Positions 9,593-19,904 of a stretch of 64,000 nt of DNA are shown one piece after another. The notes under the pieces are model-generated. The model was not told the DNA's origin and made no database searches. It saw only the letters and a program-made list of their open reading frames with translations. The stretch is taken from assembly GCF_000372725.1 (NCBI RefSeq), contig NW_005202303.1:64418-128417 (forward strand), given 5' to 3'. The position numbers were made by a program, and so were the translations under genes. The first letter of the stretch is position 1. Every line of letters begins with the position of its first letter. The DNA is from Emiliania huxleyi CCMP1516 (taxonomy: Eukaryota > Haptophyta > Isochrysidales > Noelaerhabdaceae).

Positions 9593-11667
9593 TCATCCCA
9601 GCCCTCCTGTATTCAGCCCCGCCAGCAGCGCCTGCCCGAGCGAGCCCACGGCGCCGGCCGCGCCGGCCGTAGCGCCATCGGAGGCGCGCTCGTCGTCCTC
9701 CCTCTGCCGCACCCACACGGTGCAGATCCACTTCTCGCCCTCCCCGGACGGCACGGGGAGCGCGGCGTGGAGCGAGTCGGGGCAGGGCAGCCCGTCCTAC
9801 GTGATGAGTACACCATCATCGGGGCGGGGAGGCGGTCTTGTGCAGAGTCCTCAGAGCACCGCGTGAGTACGCAGGGCTATAATACAGCGGAATACAGCGG
9901 AATACGGCTGAATACAGCTGAGCATGTGTCCTCATGAGTACGGGTTGGACCACAAGAATACGTATATAGCTTGCTTCTAAACCAGCCAATCCTCGCTCGC
10001 GGGGAAGAAGACGAGAGCACACCCCCGCCGCGGCCGCACGCGCAGCCCCAGCCGCGGGAAGTCCGTCTCACCTAGGTGAGACGAAGTACGGAATCGGGAA
10101 TTTCGCCACAACACACAAAGGTGGTGCAGAAAGGGCCGGGCAGCCCCTCGCGACTCCACCTCTAAACGCCAGGGGCCGCACGGCATTCAAAGTGCAAGGC
10201 CCAGTGCGCGTGGGTGAGCGGTGCGTGGGGGCTAGGTAGGATCCCATACCCACCAAGGTGGGTGAACCCTGCAACTAACGGGGGATTGCACCACACGGGA
10301 CCAGACCCAGATCGTGTAGGATGGCAGACCTCCGCCTCGCGAGGCTCGATTAATTAGTACTGCGCTCCGAATTAAAACTCAACTCGACCTCCGCTCGCGA
10401 GGCTGGTGAGGTAGACGAGGACCGTCGCGAGTCGCAGGCCTGGGCCAGCAGCGTGCCCCGCCTGCTCCAGCTCCTCTCGGTGAAGACTCGAGAAGCCAGC
10501 CATTTGTGATGGGTGAAGGGTGATGGGTGACGAGCGTGCCCCGCGAGCAGCTCCAACCCCAAACACCGCCCTCTCACGCCCTCTCACACATCCACCTCGA
10601 CTCTCGAGGTTCGATCCGGCCAATCTCGTACAATCTCGCGGCAATCTCGGGCGATCTCGCGCCTGCTCCAGCTCCGGCCCTGTGGTGGGGGTGTCGTAGT
10701 GCTCAGTGTACCTCTGGCCGGCCCCGTACCTACAGAAGAAAAAAGACACGTGGCAAAAAGAAATATGCACCTCGCCGTCCCTCTGGCCCGCCCCGTACCG
10801 CGCCAGCTGCGGCTCCTCCATCCGCGAGCGAGGCAGGCCTGCGTCATGAATGCGCCAACGTCAGGGGCGGGAAGGCGGTGTTGTGCAGAGTCAGAGCACC
10901 GCGTGAGCACAACGGAGCACCTTGGAATACGGCGGAATACGTGTCCTCTCGAGCGCTACTAGGAAGACCTTAAGACACAAGAACACGTATTCAGCTTCTA
11001 GCGGGGCTCCGGCGGTTTGCCTGTGTTAGTGCTAGCACGCGCCAGTCCGCACCTGTGTCGAGCCTCTCCGCCGTGACAGGGAGTGTTGTCTGTAAATTCT
11101 AGCGAAGGGCAGGCCCAGAAAGAGGCGGCGCACGCGCGCGAGGAGCGACGGCGCGCACGCGTCGGCGCAGCCAGAGGTGAGGAAGATCGAGTCGGAGGTG
11201 CGGCCGGCGGACACGCCGCCATCGGTCCGCGAGCGCAGCAGCAGCGGCACGCCCGTGCGCGTGAGCGCCGCGCACTCGGCGGCGGGAAGAAAGCCTTTGA
11301 CCAGGTAGACGGGAGGCGACGCGTGCACGCGCCTCAGCCCCGGGAAGTCCTCGTCTAACGCGAGGCGGCGGCTGCCGGCGGGCAGCGGCGCGGGCGGCGC
11401 GACGACGCGCGAGCCCGGCCCGGGCGCGACCCGGTAGCAGCAGGCCTCGTCGGTGGCGGCGGTGGACGAGGAGGCGGAGGCGGGATCGGCGAGAGCCCTT
11501 GCGAGCGCCTGGGCATCAGCCTCGCCAATGCCGATCTCGGCAAGGCAGCTGGACACATTCGACATGGTGCGGAGCAGCCGCACGGTAAGCTCCTCGTCCA
11601 GGAGGGCCGGCGCCAGGTGTGCGAGGCTGTGCGCTGAGAGGAAGTCGCGAAGGACCTCGTCGCTCAT
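9593..11667 (-). CDS. Prolyl 4-hydroxylase with SAM-like N-terminus
   Basis: 2-oxoglutarate/Fe(II) oxygenase that would hydroxylate peptidyl proline. Six exons (11667-11115, 10838-10799, 10729-10663, 10461-10389, 10071-10001, 9796-9593) keep frame throughout and give 335 residues. Residues 1-60 look like a SAM domain (VLRDFLSAHSLAHLAPALL). The catalytic part runs VYLVKGFLPAAECAAL, then RYGAGQRYTEHYDT with the iron ligands H and D, GGETDFPRLGLRVRP, SLHAALPV with the distal His, and GEKWICTVWVRQ with the oxoglutarate Lys. Introns 1, 3 and 5 begin GC, introns 2 and 4 GT. Introns 1-4 are flanked by duplicated exon sequence. Intron 4 carries a dispersed repeat. No signal peptide is visible at this start. 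Confidence 0.85.
10179..10222 (+). repeat. Dispersed repeat copy (GGCATTCAAAGTGC family)
   Basis: About 44 bp starting CACGGCATTCAAAGTGC and ending near GAGCGGTG. Near-identical at 53091-53135, and as a shorter reverse-orientation copy at 32631-32669. Here it lies in intron 4 of the prolyl hydroxylase gene; the 32.6-kb copy lies in intron 1 of the GH36 gene. A flanking piece (CTCGCGTCTCCACGTCT) occurs near 53060 and near 9470, which suggests a longer parent element. Confidence 0.65.
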
Positions 11668-12550
11668 ATCTCGACGGTCTCGGAAGGCTCGAAGAGAAGG
11701 CTCGAAGAGGGCCGTTGGAAATTGTTGGCTGCCTACCTACCCGCTTTGTCGCTGGGAGACTGCCGCGAGCGAGCCTAGGAGTGCAAAAAAGAGAGGGCGC
11801 ACACCCGCGTTTCTTGCCAGTTTCTTTTTTGTCCTTGTTAATAAGAAAATAAGGTGCGCTGAGGCGCTCCCATTTCTCTTTTTTTGCGCCTTTGTTAATA
11901 AAAAGCACGTCGACATCGCTGCATCGCGGCCGTCTCCTTTCTTCCACGCCTCGCTCGCGGAGGAGGGCATCTGCTTGTGTGAATTATGCTAGTGTCCCAA
12001 GAAGCAACGAAATACAGCTATAGTTCTATAGATAGGGAATGCCATAGCGGGCGGCCTCGTACCCCAGACCCCAAGACTCTGGGGCCTAGCCACGTAAACG
12101 GGCCCGCCCTCCGCCCATGGCGGACGCGCACGCCGCACTCCACTCATGCGTGGCGATGTGGATGTGGCATGTGCGCGCGAGCCGCGAGCGACACTGCTCG
12201 GGGCGACTGCCAGCACACTGTATAGCGCTTGGTCGAATCGGCCCCCAGAGGCCAGATCCTTCTACCGTACGATGACCCCAACCACTCACTTAGGTCACTT
12301 GTCAACCGCACTCGCTGGCGAGCCGAGCACAGGACCAGGAGGGCCCGGCGCACAACCCCTGTGCAACTCTCCCTAGCGTGACGCAATGAAAAGCGCGCAC
12401 TCCATTCCTTTTCTTTCCCCCGAAGGGTCCCCTCAGCCTCACAAAGTACATACACACAATATTCATGCACGCGGCGTAGGTAGTGGGTGTCTGTGTGCCT
12501 CAGCGCTCAGCTCACTATAAGAGAGAACACACCGGCGCGTGGCTATCGGT
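11668..12550. other. Intergenic, no gene recognised
   Basis: Upstream of the prolyl hydroxylase and downstream of the 942-codon ORF. Several short open frames overlap on both strands without family motifs. There are AT-richer spots at 11820-11900 with TTTTTTGCGCCTTTGTTAATAA-like words repeated twice. Confidence 0.4.
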
Positions 12551-15379
12551 CTACTGCTCCGTCTTGACGCGCACCGCCGGAGGCGCTGGCGGGTCCGCGT
12601 CGTCGTCGTCGCTTCCCGAACCGCCCAACTCGACCGCGTTGCTAGGGACGGCCGCCTCATCCTCCGAGTCGGCAATCTCGATCGTCTCCTCGGCGTCGCC
12701 CGTCAGGTCCTCGTTCGCGGAGACCCAAAACGCGGGGTGGTGGCGGAGGGCGCTCTCCTTGAGGTACTCCTCGTAGGCGAGGAGGTAGACGTACAGCGCC
12801 GGCCTGGCCAGCTTCTCGTCGCCGAGGTCCCGCCGCGCTCGCTTGCTGAGGTCCTCGAGGATGCGGTACAGCGAGCCGTGGCGGTTGCGGCACATGCGGC
12901 GCGGGATGGTCTTCTTGCCGCCGCGGCGGTCCATCTTGTGGCGAGGGCGCAGGTAGAACTTGTGGAGGCGGTCAAAGTCCTTCGCGTCAAAGGGGGCGCT
13001 CAGGTGCTTGTCGTAGTAGGTGAAGTAGAAGCGCACGTCGTCCATGAGGGGAGGGCGAGGCGGCAGGGAGGAGGCGGCCTCAACCTTGACGGCAACGTCG
13101 GCAGCGGCCGCCGCCTCCTCCGCTTCTCTGGCCTGCTCTGCAGCGATGCGTCCCTCCTGCGTGTGCCCGTCTGTGGCATTGGCACAGGTCAACTGCTGCA
13201 ACTGCGCCTGACGCGCCGCCTCCGCCTCCGCCTCCGCCTCCGCCTCCGCCTCCGCCTCCCACTCCCCCGAGAGCGGCCCGCCCCCGCCCTGGCGCTCGCC
13301 CTCGCCCCCGCCCTGGCGCTCTTTCACGCTGACGCCCGTCTTGTTCGCGTACGCCTCCTCCTCCATCCTCCGTAGGTCGATGAACCATCTGCTGCTTGCC
13401 TTGCGCAAATATTGGTGACTGCGCTCCCGGTCGTATTTCTTCCAGTGCTGCGGGAGCTCCCGATAGTCATCAAACGCGGCCAGGGCGGCCGCCCAGTCCA
13501 CCCCAGCGGCGGGGTTGCACCGCGGATCGGGCGTGCCGCAGCGATACCAGCCTGCGTGGGCAGCCAGGGCGGCGGCGACGGTCACCAACCGCCTCGGCGC
13601 GATGCTTGCGCTCTGCGTCAGCGTCCTCTTGCTCCCCGTGGTGTCACCCCTGAGCAGCGGCAGCGCCTCGAGGAGGAGCAGCACGCGCTCTTCGGATATG
13701 AGATTGGTGTCGAGGTTGTACGGATCCGGCCCGCCGAGGCGCGTGAGCTCGTACCCGTCCGAGGGCGGGAGGCGCAGCTGCTTCGTCGCCACCTCGTCGG
13801 CAAGGGAGGCGGCTTGTTCGGTCGAGAGGCCGAGCACCCACTCGGCCAGCGGGATTGGTGCCGGCGGCGGGCCATCGGCGGCGGCGGTGGCGGCTCGGTC
13901 GGCATCGGACGCCGCGCCGTCCGGGAGGGTGCTCGCGCACTCGGTTGGCGGGGCCGGCGCCGGCGACAGGCCAGCGGCGGCGGCTCGATCGGCATCGGGC
14001 GCCGCGGCCGCGGCCCCCGCACACGCGCTCGCCGGGGTCCTTGCCATCTGCAGCGCGTCGATGAGGGGCAGCAGGGCGACCACCGGTCTTCTACCCGTGC
14101 AAGAGCCGCCGTCGCTGAACGCCGTGACCGCGATCGATGGGGAGCAGTCGAATCGACGACGCTCTATGCGGGGTCCGGTGTAGTAGCCAAGGAGCATCGC
14201 GAGGCAGCAGGCCACGGCCCCAACCTTCTCCTCTTCCTGCACCTTCTCGTCCGGCCCGCTCGGAGCTGGACCGAGTCGGGTGTGCAGCTCGCGCACGTGC
14301 GCTTGCACACGCAGGCCCGTCGCTTGCGATGCGTGCAGCGCTCGAATCCTCCCAATCAGCTGCCGGGCGTCCTCCCGCGCGAGGGCCTTCTGGCCATCGT
14401 CGAGCGCGAGCTTCGGAGCGCTTGCGGGGGCGAGCCTGGTGAGCCCTGGGCGCGCTGGAGGCGGCGTACCGATGCCTTGTGGCCAAGCGCACGGCGGCGG
14501 CGGCGCCGACGCGAGCCTCGCCGCCAACATCGCCGCCATCTCCGCGGCTCTCCCTGCCTCTCCCAGCTGCGGCGGCTGCGGCTGCATTGGCTCGAGCGGC
14601 TCGGAGGGGATCTCGGCGGGCGCAGTAGCAACGGCAGCATTTAAGATGGCGGCGGAACCTTCTGTTTCAGTGATGGACGCGGACTCTATCGAAGATGCCT
14701 CTCGCGGCTGCGGCGGCTGCGGCTGCATTGGCTGCGGCTGTAGCTGCGGCTGAGGCTGCGGCTGAGGCTGCGGCGGCTGCTGTGATGGCGGCTGAGGCGG
14801 CTGAGGCGGCTGAGGTGGCTGCGGTTGCAGTGGCTCCGATGTGGACAGCTGCGGCGGCCGTTCCAGGGGCGGCACTGGTCCTGCAGAGGCAGCCGCCTGG
14901 CTGCCCGCTGGAAGCGGAAACCAGATGACGAACTGGATGTTGCGGGGGGCGGCCATCACGTAGGTACAACCAACCTGTGTGCCAATCTGGCGCTTGCTGC
15001 CGCCATAGTACGGGTTCAGGTCGATGTATATCTTTCCGTCAGCGGTGAACAGGTGTCGGCTTTCGTCTGAGAGGAGCTTGTCGGCTGGGCTCGTTGGTTT
15101 GTCCATGTTTTCGATCTTCCATTGTAGTGAACCCCGTAGCCGCTGTAGCTCAGCCGCCCCGCCGACCTGGAGATGGTGTTCGCTCGAGCCAGGTCCGTTC
15201 CTCGCTCTGTCTGCAGCAGCCTGGATCTGCGAACGGAAGACATAAAGCCTTGCGTCGCCCTGAAGATCCACCAGGTCTTGGGCGTCGGAGCAGGTCTGCC
15301 CGTTCTGCCGGAGCAAACTCCATCCCGTCATCCCGGACCACACCTGCTGCGCACCTGCGCGCTCCGAGCACCTATACAA
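12551..15379 (-). CDS. Large low-complexity protein, possibly nuclear, function unknown
   Basis: A single intronless frame of 942 codons; an internal Met near residue 92 (MDKPTSPADKLL) is an equally good start. Ordered blocks are separated by low complexity. Residues about 90-160 include GKIYIDLNPYYGGSK. About 180-228 is a Gln/Pro tract. About 600-690 has YRELPQHWKKYDRERSHQYL. About 706-722 is an Ala-Glu run. The last 200 residues contain VRFYFTYYDKHLSAPF and RRMCRNRHGSLYRILED. The C-terminus carries IEIADSEDE, which fits a SUMO-interacting motif, and VKTE, which fits a sumoylation site. I do not recognise the family. The sense of codon choice and the ordered blocks argue for a real gene. Confidence 0.65.
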   Translation of the reverse strand: MYRCSERAGAQQVWSGMTGWSLLRQNGQTCSDAQDLVDLQGDARLYVFRSQIQAAADRARNGPGSSEHHLQVGGAAELQRLRGSLQWKIENMDKPTSPADKLLSDESRHLFTADGKIYIDLNPYYGGSKRQIGTQVGCTYVMAAPRNIQFVIWFPLPAGSQAAASAGPVPPLERPPQLSTSEPLQPQPPQPPQPPQPPSQQPPQPQPQPQPQLQPQPMQPQPPQPREASSIESASITETEGSAAILNAAVATAPAEIPSEPLEPMQPQPPQLGEAGRAAEMAAMLAARLASAPPPPCAWPQGIGTPPPARPGLTRLAPASAPKLALDDGQKALAREDARQLIGRIRALHASQATGLRVQAHVRELHTRLGPAPSGPDEKVQEEEKVGAVACCLAMLLGYYTGPRIERRRFDCSPSIAVTAFSDGGSCTGRRPVVALLPLIDALQMARTPASACAGAAAAAPDADRAAAAGLSPAPAPPTECASTLPDGAASDADRAATAAADGPPPAPIPLAEWVLGLSTEQAASLADEVATKQLRLPPSDGYELTRLGGPDPYNLDTNLISEERVLLLLEALPLLRGDTTGSKRTLTQSASIAPRRLVTVAAALAAHAGWYRCGTPDPRCNPAAGVDWAAALAAFDDYRELPQHWKKYDRERSHQYLRKASSRWFIDLRRMEEEAYANKTGVSVKERQGGGEGERQGGGGPLSGEWEAEAEAEAEAEAEAARQAQLQQLTCANATDGHTQEGRIAAEQAREAEEAAAAADVAVKVEAASSLPPRPPLMDDVRFYFTYYDKHLSAPFDAKDFDRLHKFYLRPRHKMDRRGGKKTIPRRMCRNRHGSLYRILEDLSKRARRDLGDEKLARPALYVYLLAYEEYLKESALRHHPAFWVSANEDLTGDAEETIEIADSEDEAAVPSNAVELGGSGSDDDDADPPAPPAVRVKTEQ

Positions 15380-16503
15380 GCAGGGTGCGTTCGCGCTCTT
15401 CGCGAAAAGAACGGCCGACGCGTTCTTCGCGTTGCGCGCCGGCGCGAGGATGACACTTTCGACGATTTTCTTTTTTCGGGAGCGGCCAAAGGGCCCCTGT
15501 CCGAGCCTGACTGTTCTTCACCTCAGATTCTTTTCAATGGTGTACGGGGTGTGGAGGGTGAGTTGACCAGGGGGTTGTGCGCCGGGCCCTCCTGCTCGGC
15601 TCCAGCCGGTATCATCAACAGAGTAGATGGATCTGACCTCGGGGCCGATGTGACCAAGCGCTGGTAGCGTGGTTTAACCTCACACCCATGCATGGTCTCA
15701 CAGTGTGCCGGCAGTCGCCGAGCAGTGTCGCTCACACAAGCCGCAGCACAAGTGACTGAGGGCCAGTGAGGGCGAGCCCATCGCTGTCACAGCTGTGGTA
15801 GCCGCACAGTAGGCTGTGCCAACTGTGCAGAGCGTGTGAGCAGCAGAGGAGCTGCTCTCCAGGCTTCTGTCGCAAAGAGCTGCATGCCACCGAAAGCGCT
15901 GTCGAGGTTCGCCGAGCGTGGCGCAGGTTGGAGGACACCGTCACCGACGAGCGCGTTGGACTTTTCACTCCGGACAAAGACAGTGGCACGCACCGCGCCT
16001 TAGCGGCGCGAGGCGCGGGACCGTCTGTGGCGAAGTGGGTCGCGTCCTCCGATTTCCGTCAACTCAGCATCCACACCCTCTACCTGTGTTAGTGCCACTA
16101 ATTATAGTGCCGAAAAGGGGTGCGCGCCAATGGTCCCGTGCCTAGAAGTCGTGTGTTGTGAGAGAGAGCCGCAGGCGTGGTTCGGCGTGGTCCGTGGACG
16201 TGCGACGGCGTATCATTCACTTTATGCCACCGTTGCATATCCGGATATGCAACCGCGGTGGTATAAAGTGAATGATACACCGTCGCAAAAAACACTGCAG
16301 GATGTGCGCAACGGTGGCATAAAGTGAATGATACACCGTGTCCCGGCCGTCGCAGGACGGCGGCTAAATTTTCTTTTCAATCCAAAGCGACAATTCCTAA
16401 AATAAAAAAGCACGTGCGCCACACGCTTCAAGCGCAGCGGCCGCGCGGCGCAAGCGAGCGAGCGCGCGCCGCCACAGACAGACAGATTCAGCGACACCGA
16501 CCC
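15380..16503. other. Intergenic with a hairpin element
   Basis: No convincing gene. The notable content is the palindrome at 16201-16287 and its extra arm at 16308-16338, listed separately. Confidence 0.5.
16201..16338. mobile_element. Foldback (MITE-like) palindrome with an extra arm
   Basis: Bases 16201-16287 form an almost perfect palindrome of two ~43-bp arms centred on the CCGG at 16241-16244. Each arm carries TATCATTCACTTTAT (or complement) and ends TGCGACGG / CCGTCGCA. A third arm copy in the right-hand orientation lies at 16308-16338. No coding capacity. This is typical of a small non-autonomous inverted-repeat element; the third arm suggests a nested or partly duplicated copy. Confidence 0.7.
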
Positions 16504-16944
16504 TCACAGCTCAACCTTCTCCGAGGGCTCGTACCGCTCTCTGAACTTGGGCGAGCGGTAGCGCCTGCACGGCGCGCTCTCTCTGCGGCCCGCAGGCGCC
16601 TCGGCGCACCACGCATCGTGCATCCGCCACACCACGCTCGGCGCTGGCGGCGGCGCCCCGGCCGCCACCTCGACGCCCTCGCTCTCCCACCGGCCGCACT
16701 GCGCCTCCACCTCCACCGCCCCGTCCCCCGCCTCCCACGCGCCTCTGCCGTCGCCGCGGCACCACCAGAGGCGCATCTCCGCCGCGGCGCCGTCGGCATC
16801 GGCATCGCCCTCCTCCTCCTCCTCCTCCTCCTCCTCCGCCGCCTCCGCCTCCGCCTCCGCCTCCGCCTCCTCGCTGTCATACGCGCCACCCGGCCACGGA
16901 GAGCTCCTACTCACATCAACCAGTGAATTGACTGACGAATCCAT
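16504..16944 (-). CDS. Small acidic protein of unknown function
   Basis: A 146-codon frame starting MDSSVNSLVDVSRSS, with an Ala-Glu/Glu run at residues about 24-46, then EMRLWWCRGDGRGAWEAG and a C-terminal part with CRRYRSPKFRERYEP. The Glu-rich run comes from a GCC/TCC trinucleotide repeat. It lies 113 bp downstream of the ShK prolyl hydroxylase on the same strand and could be a further exon of that gene. I do not recognise the ordered part. Confidence 0.4.
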   Translation of the reverse strand: MDSSVNSLVDVSRSSPWPGGAYDSEEAEAEAEAEAAEEEEEEEEEGDADADGAAAEMRLWWCRGDGRGAWEAGDGAVEVEAQCGRWESEGVEVAAGAPPPAPSVVWRMHDAWCAEAPAGRRESAPCRRYRSPKFRERYEPSEKVEL

Positions 16945-17057
16945 TCATCAATTACGACTAATTACGCCGCCCGGCCGGAGAGAGCACTGCCGGCGATCTG
17001 GACGCGCCGTCGCGGCGCGCAGTTTGGCGGCAGTCTCCGCTACTCTTTGCTACTCGG

Positions 17058-17595
17058 CTACTCTCGGCTACTCTCGGCTACTCTCGGGCGCCAGTTGGGC
17101 GGCAGCGGAGGTGCGCGTTCCGCGGGGTTGATGGTGACGCGCAAGTCGCAGCCGTGCGTGTTAGGGCCGCGAAAGTCGAACTGGTGCAGCCACAAGTTTG
17201 CGGCGTACTTGAGGCCCGCGAGCGGCGGCAGTGCCTCGTGGTCTGTGCGCATGTCGGAGGCGCCGAGGTCGCCGTTCTTGACGTTTGGCCAGAGCAGAGC
17301 CTGTGCCGCGCGCCGCGCCGCGCTGAGACGGGCCGCGTGTTTCTCTTCTCTCTCGCTGTCTCTTGTTCTCAGACTCGCGGTGTTTCTTTTTCTCCGCGCC
17401 GATCGTGAGCTATCTTGTGAGCTGTGATCTGTGCGTCCAGCAGTCCGGACCCAGTGACACGGCCGGTGGCAGTGTGGCCTCGTGTCGGCTCCCGAGCCAC
17501 TCGTGCGCAGCGTGTGTGTGGAGTAGTGTGTGCGCGTGGGCCCGTCCTCTGTGCTAGGGCGTGTGTAAGACTGGCTGACTGACTGACTGGCGGCC

Positions 17596-17633
<38 letters not shown>

Positions 17634-18899
17634 CGGGCTAACTGACTGAGCCGCGCCGATCCAGCGACGGGCTCGATGGTGATGTTCAGCTTGGGGAAGC
17701 GTGTGCCGCCGCCGCCCTCAGGCGCGCGCAGGTAGATGAAGAAGGTGAAGAGACGCACGCCCATGAGCGAGTTGGCGGCGGCGTTCTGATCGTGGAGAGG
17801 GGGGGGGGGGGGGGAGGAGGTCAGGAGAGGAGATGTGAGGCGAGGCGAGGCGAGACGAGGCGAGGCGAGGCGAGGAGAGGAGAGGAGAGGAGAAAAAAGC
17901 AGGGGACAGGAGGCGCCCTCCCCACATTCGACCACATGTTGGTCGCGGGCCTGGCCGTGCTAGAAGATCGTAATGTAATGGAACGCGGGCGCCTGGTCGT
18001 GGTGTTGCCGGTAGAACTGCCCCGGCTCGTACTTGAGCACCTGGGACATGTCACGGACATGTCATGGACGTGTCATGGACGTGTCTTGAGCACCGTGAGG
18101 CAGCCCAGCCGGCTGAAAGTGTCTTCACCTGGTAGAACTCGGCGTTCTCCGCCGGCACGCCCGTCACGTTGACCACGCGCTCGTGCACGCGCCGTATGAG
18201 CGGGTGGCGGTAGCACGCGTCGCTCAGTCCCGGCTGACACCACGCCTGCTTCGAGGTGCGGACGGGGGAGACGACGTCGCCTGGGGGCGGAGAGGTCCGG
18301 GAAGTGTCGAGGACGCAGTCTAGGACCGGGCGGGAGAGACGGCGGCGCCTGCGGGAGGGGCGGCGCGGCGGAGGAGGGAGGGGAGGCGTCTCGGAGGTGG
18401 TTCGGAAGAGTCTCGGAAGAGTCTCGGAAGAGTCTCGGAAGGCGCCGGCGAGCGAGCGCTCAAAGTGGTCGGCGGTGGTGTCGATGAACGCGTCCGCCTC
18501 CGCCTCGGAGATGAAGCGGTCAAAGGTCATCACCCACGGGCCGTGCGGTGGCCGCGAGTGCACTGTCGCGCGCAGCTCTGGCCGCTTTGCCGCCGCCTCG
18601 AACATCGCGTCGATGCCGCCCGTCTGCTTTGCGGCGGCGACGTGGCCGGCGCAGTGCGGGTTGACCCAGCCGCACGAGCCACACGAATGCTGGCACTGCG
18701 AGCGCATAAAGCCCGGGTTCTTGTCGCACTCGCCCACGCCTGCCCACTCCGCACACCGCTTGTCGCTGTCGGCGCACTCTGAGGCCGGCCGCCCACCGCC
18801 TCCTCGCATAGAACCTACAGGCCTGCCGCGCGCGATGCCGAGCAGGGAATAACAGACGATACGGAGCGGCAGCTTCTCCGCGCGGCGACGGGAAGTCAT
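17058..18899 (-). CDS. Prolyl 4-hydroxylase with ShKT domain
   Basis: Secretory-pathway 2OG/Fe(II) oxygenase that would hydroxylate proline in extracellular proteins. Exons 18899-18446, 18280-18129, 18040-17993, 17785-17657 and 17300-17058 join in frame to 341 residues. A ShKT-like Cys motif (CAEWAGVGECDKN ... QCQHSCGSCGW) lies at residues about 45-80. Catalytic motifs follow: PGQFYRQHHDQ with the HxD pair, GVRLFTFFIYL, then DHEALPP (distal His) and LKYAANLWLHQFDF. Three of four introns begin with GC. Intron 2 holds an extra copy of the start of exon 3 next to tandem repeats. The predicted C-terminus runs into a GAGAGTAGCC minisatellite; an alternative splice into sequence ending at 16962 would replace it. 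Confidence 0.85.
17597..17632 (+). repeat. (GT)n microsatellite
   Basis: Uninterrupted GT dinucleotide run in intron 4 of the ShKT prolyl hydroxylase gene. Confidence 0.9.
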
Positions 18900-19518
18900 G
18901 ATGGCAGCCAGAGGCGCGGAAGTTTGGGTTTTCTTTTTACGTGTGCCAGTCCGCGAGTCCGCGCCCTTGTCGTGCCAGTGTGCTGTGAGAGAGGCTTGTG
19001 TTTTAAGAATTCTTTTTACCTCAAAATGTTTTTCTTCTTCTCTCGCTCCCTCGGAGTTTGCGGGAGAGAAAAAGAAAGGTCTTTGGTTCGGGAAAGATCA
19101 TTTTCTTTCTTTAGCTTTCAGTCAGAGATGCCTCTCAATTCTGGCCATCTCGCGCCAACAAACACGCGCTCGAGGCGGACGCTAGCCGTCACAGGTGTGT
19201 GCGTGCACCGAGTCGCCCACGCACGGCCTTCCTCCCACTCTCCTGCCGCACTCGAGCTGCCGCACACTCTCCTGGCGCCGTTCAAGCCACTGCCTCGCCT
19301 CACCACATCGCGCGTGCCACCACACGGGGCCGGCGCCGCCCAGAAAAAGAATTTTGCGAGAGAAAAAGAAATTTGCGCGCCGCAGAAAAAGAGTTTTAAG
19401 CCAACTCTGGCACGGGACTGGCGCGCACTGGCACTAACACGAATTTAAGAAAACAACTCTATCACATGGCACTACAAGAGGACAAAGAGGTTTTCAAAAA
19501 TGTGCTCCTTCGGGAATG

Positions 19519-19577
19519 TAGGGCCCTTAGGGGCCTAGAGAACACAACCCCCAGGCTCTCCCTTTTCTCCCAGTAAG
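19519..19577 (+). repeat. Dispersed repeat copy (GAGAACACAACCCCC family)
   Basis: Single copy of the unit that is tandem at 3377-3490, including the GGGGCCTAG lead-in and the TTTTCTCCCAGTAAG end. Confidence 0.65.
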
Positions 19578-19904
19578 GATCCACGGCGCGCTCGAGCACG
19601 TTTGGCACCAAGAGGCTTTGATTCTTACGACCCTCACCCGCCAAGGCAGGTGTGCGCTCTGCTAGTACTTGTGTGCTCACACCACGACTATACACTGTGG
19701 GGGGTGCCCGAGCATGATGTATGTGCGCGTCTGTGCGTGTGTGGGACAGATTGTTGTCCTATGCGCGGGGCTTCCCGCGGGGACCGAAGACGTAACAGCA
19801 GCGGCAGACTTACCGTGGGCCTCAGCTCTGGGCCAGAGTGCAAAGGCCAAAGCCGGCGACCTCTCACAGCGCACTCCGCGGTCCGAGCGCGGGCTGGGGC
19901 ACCA

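Noticed and set aside
10600-10625. GGTTCGATCC, resembling a tRNA B box
   Set aside because: No A box or cloverleaf around it; it lies in a prolyl hydroxylase intron.
12146-12470. Short frames upstream of the 942-codon ORF
   Set aside because: Overlapping, no motif, no leader; nothing separates them from chance.
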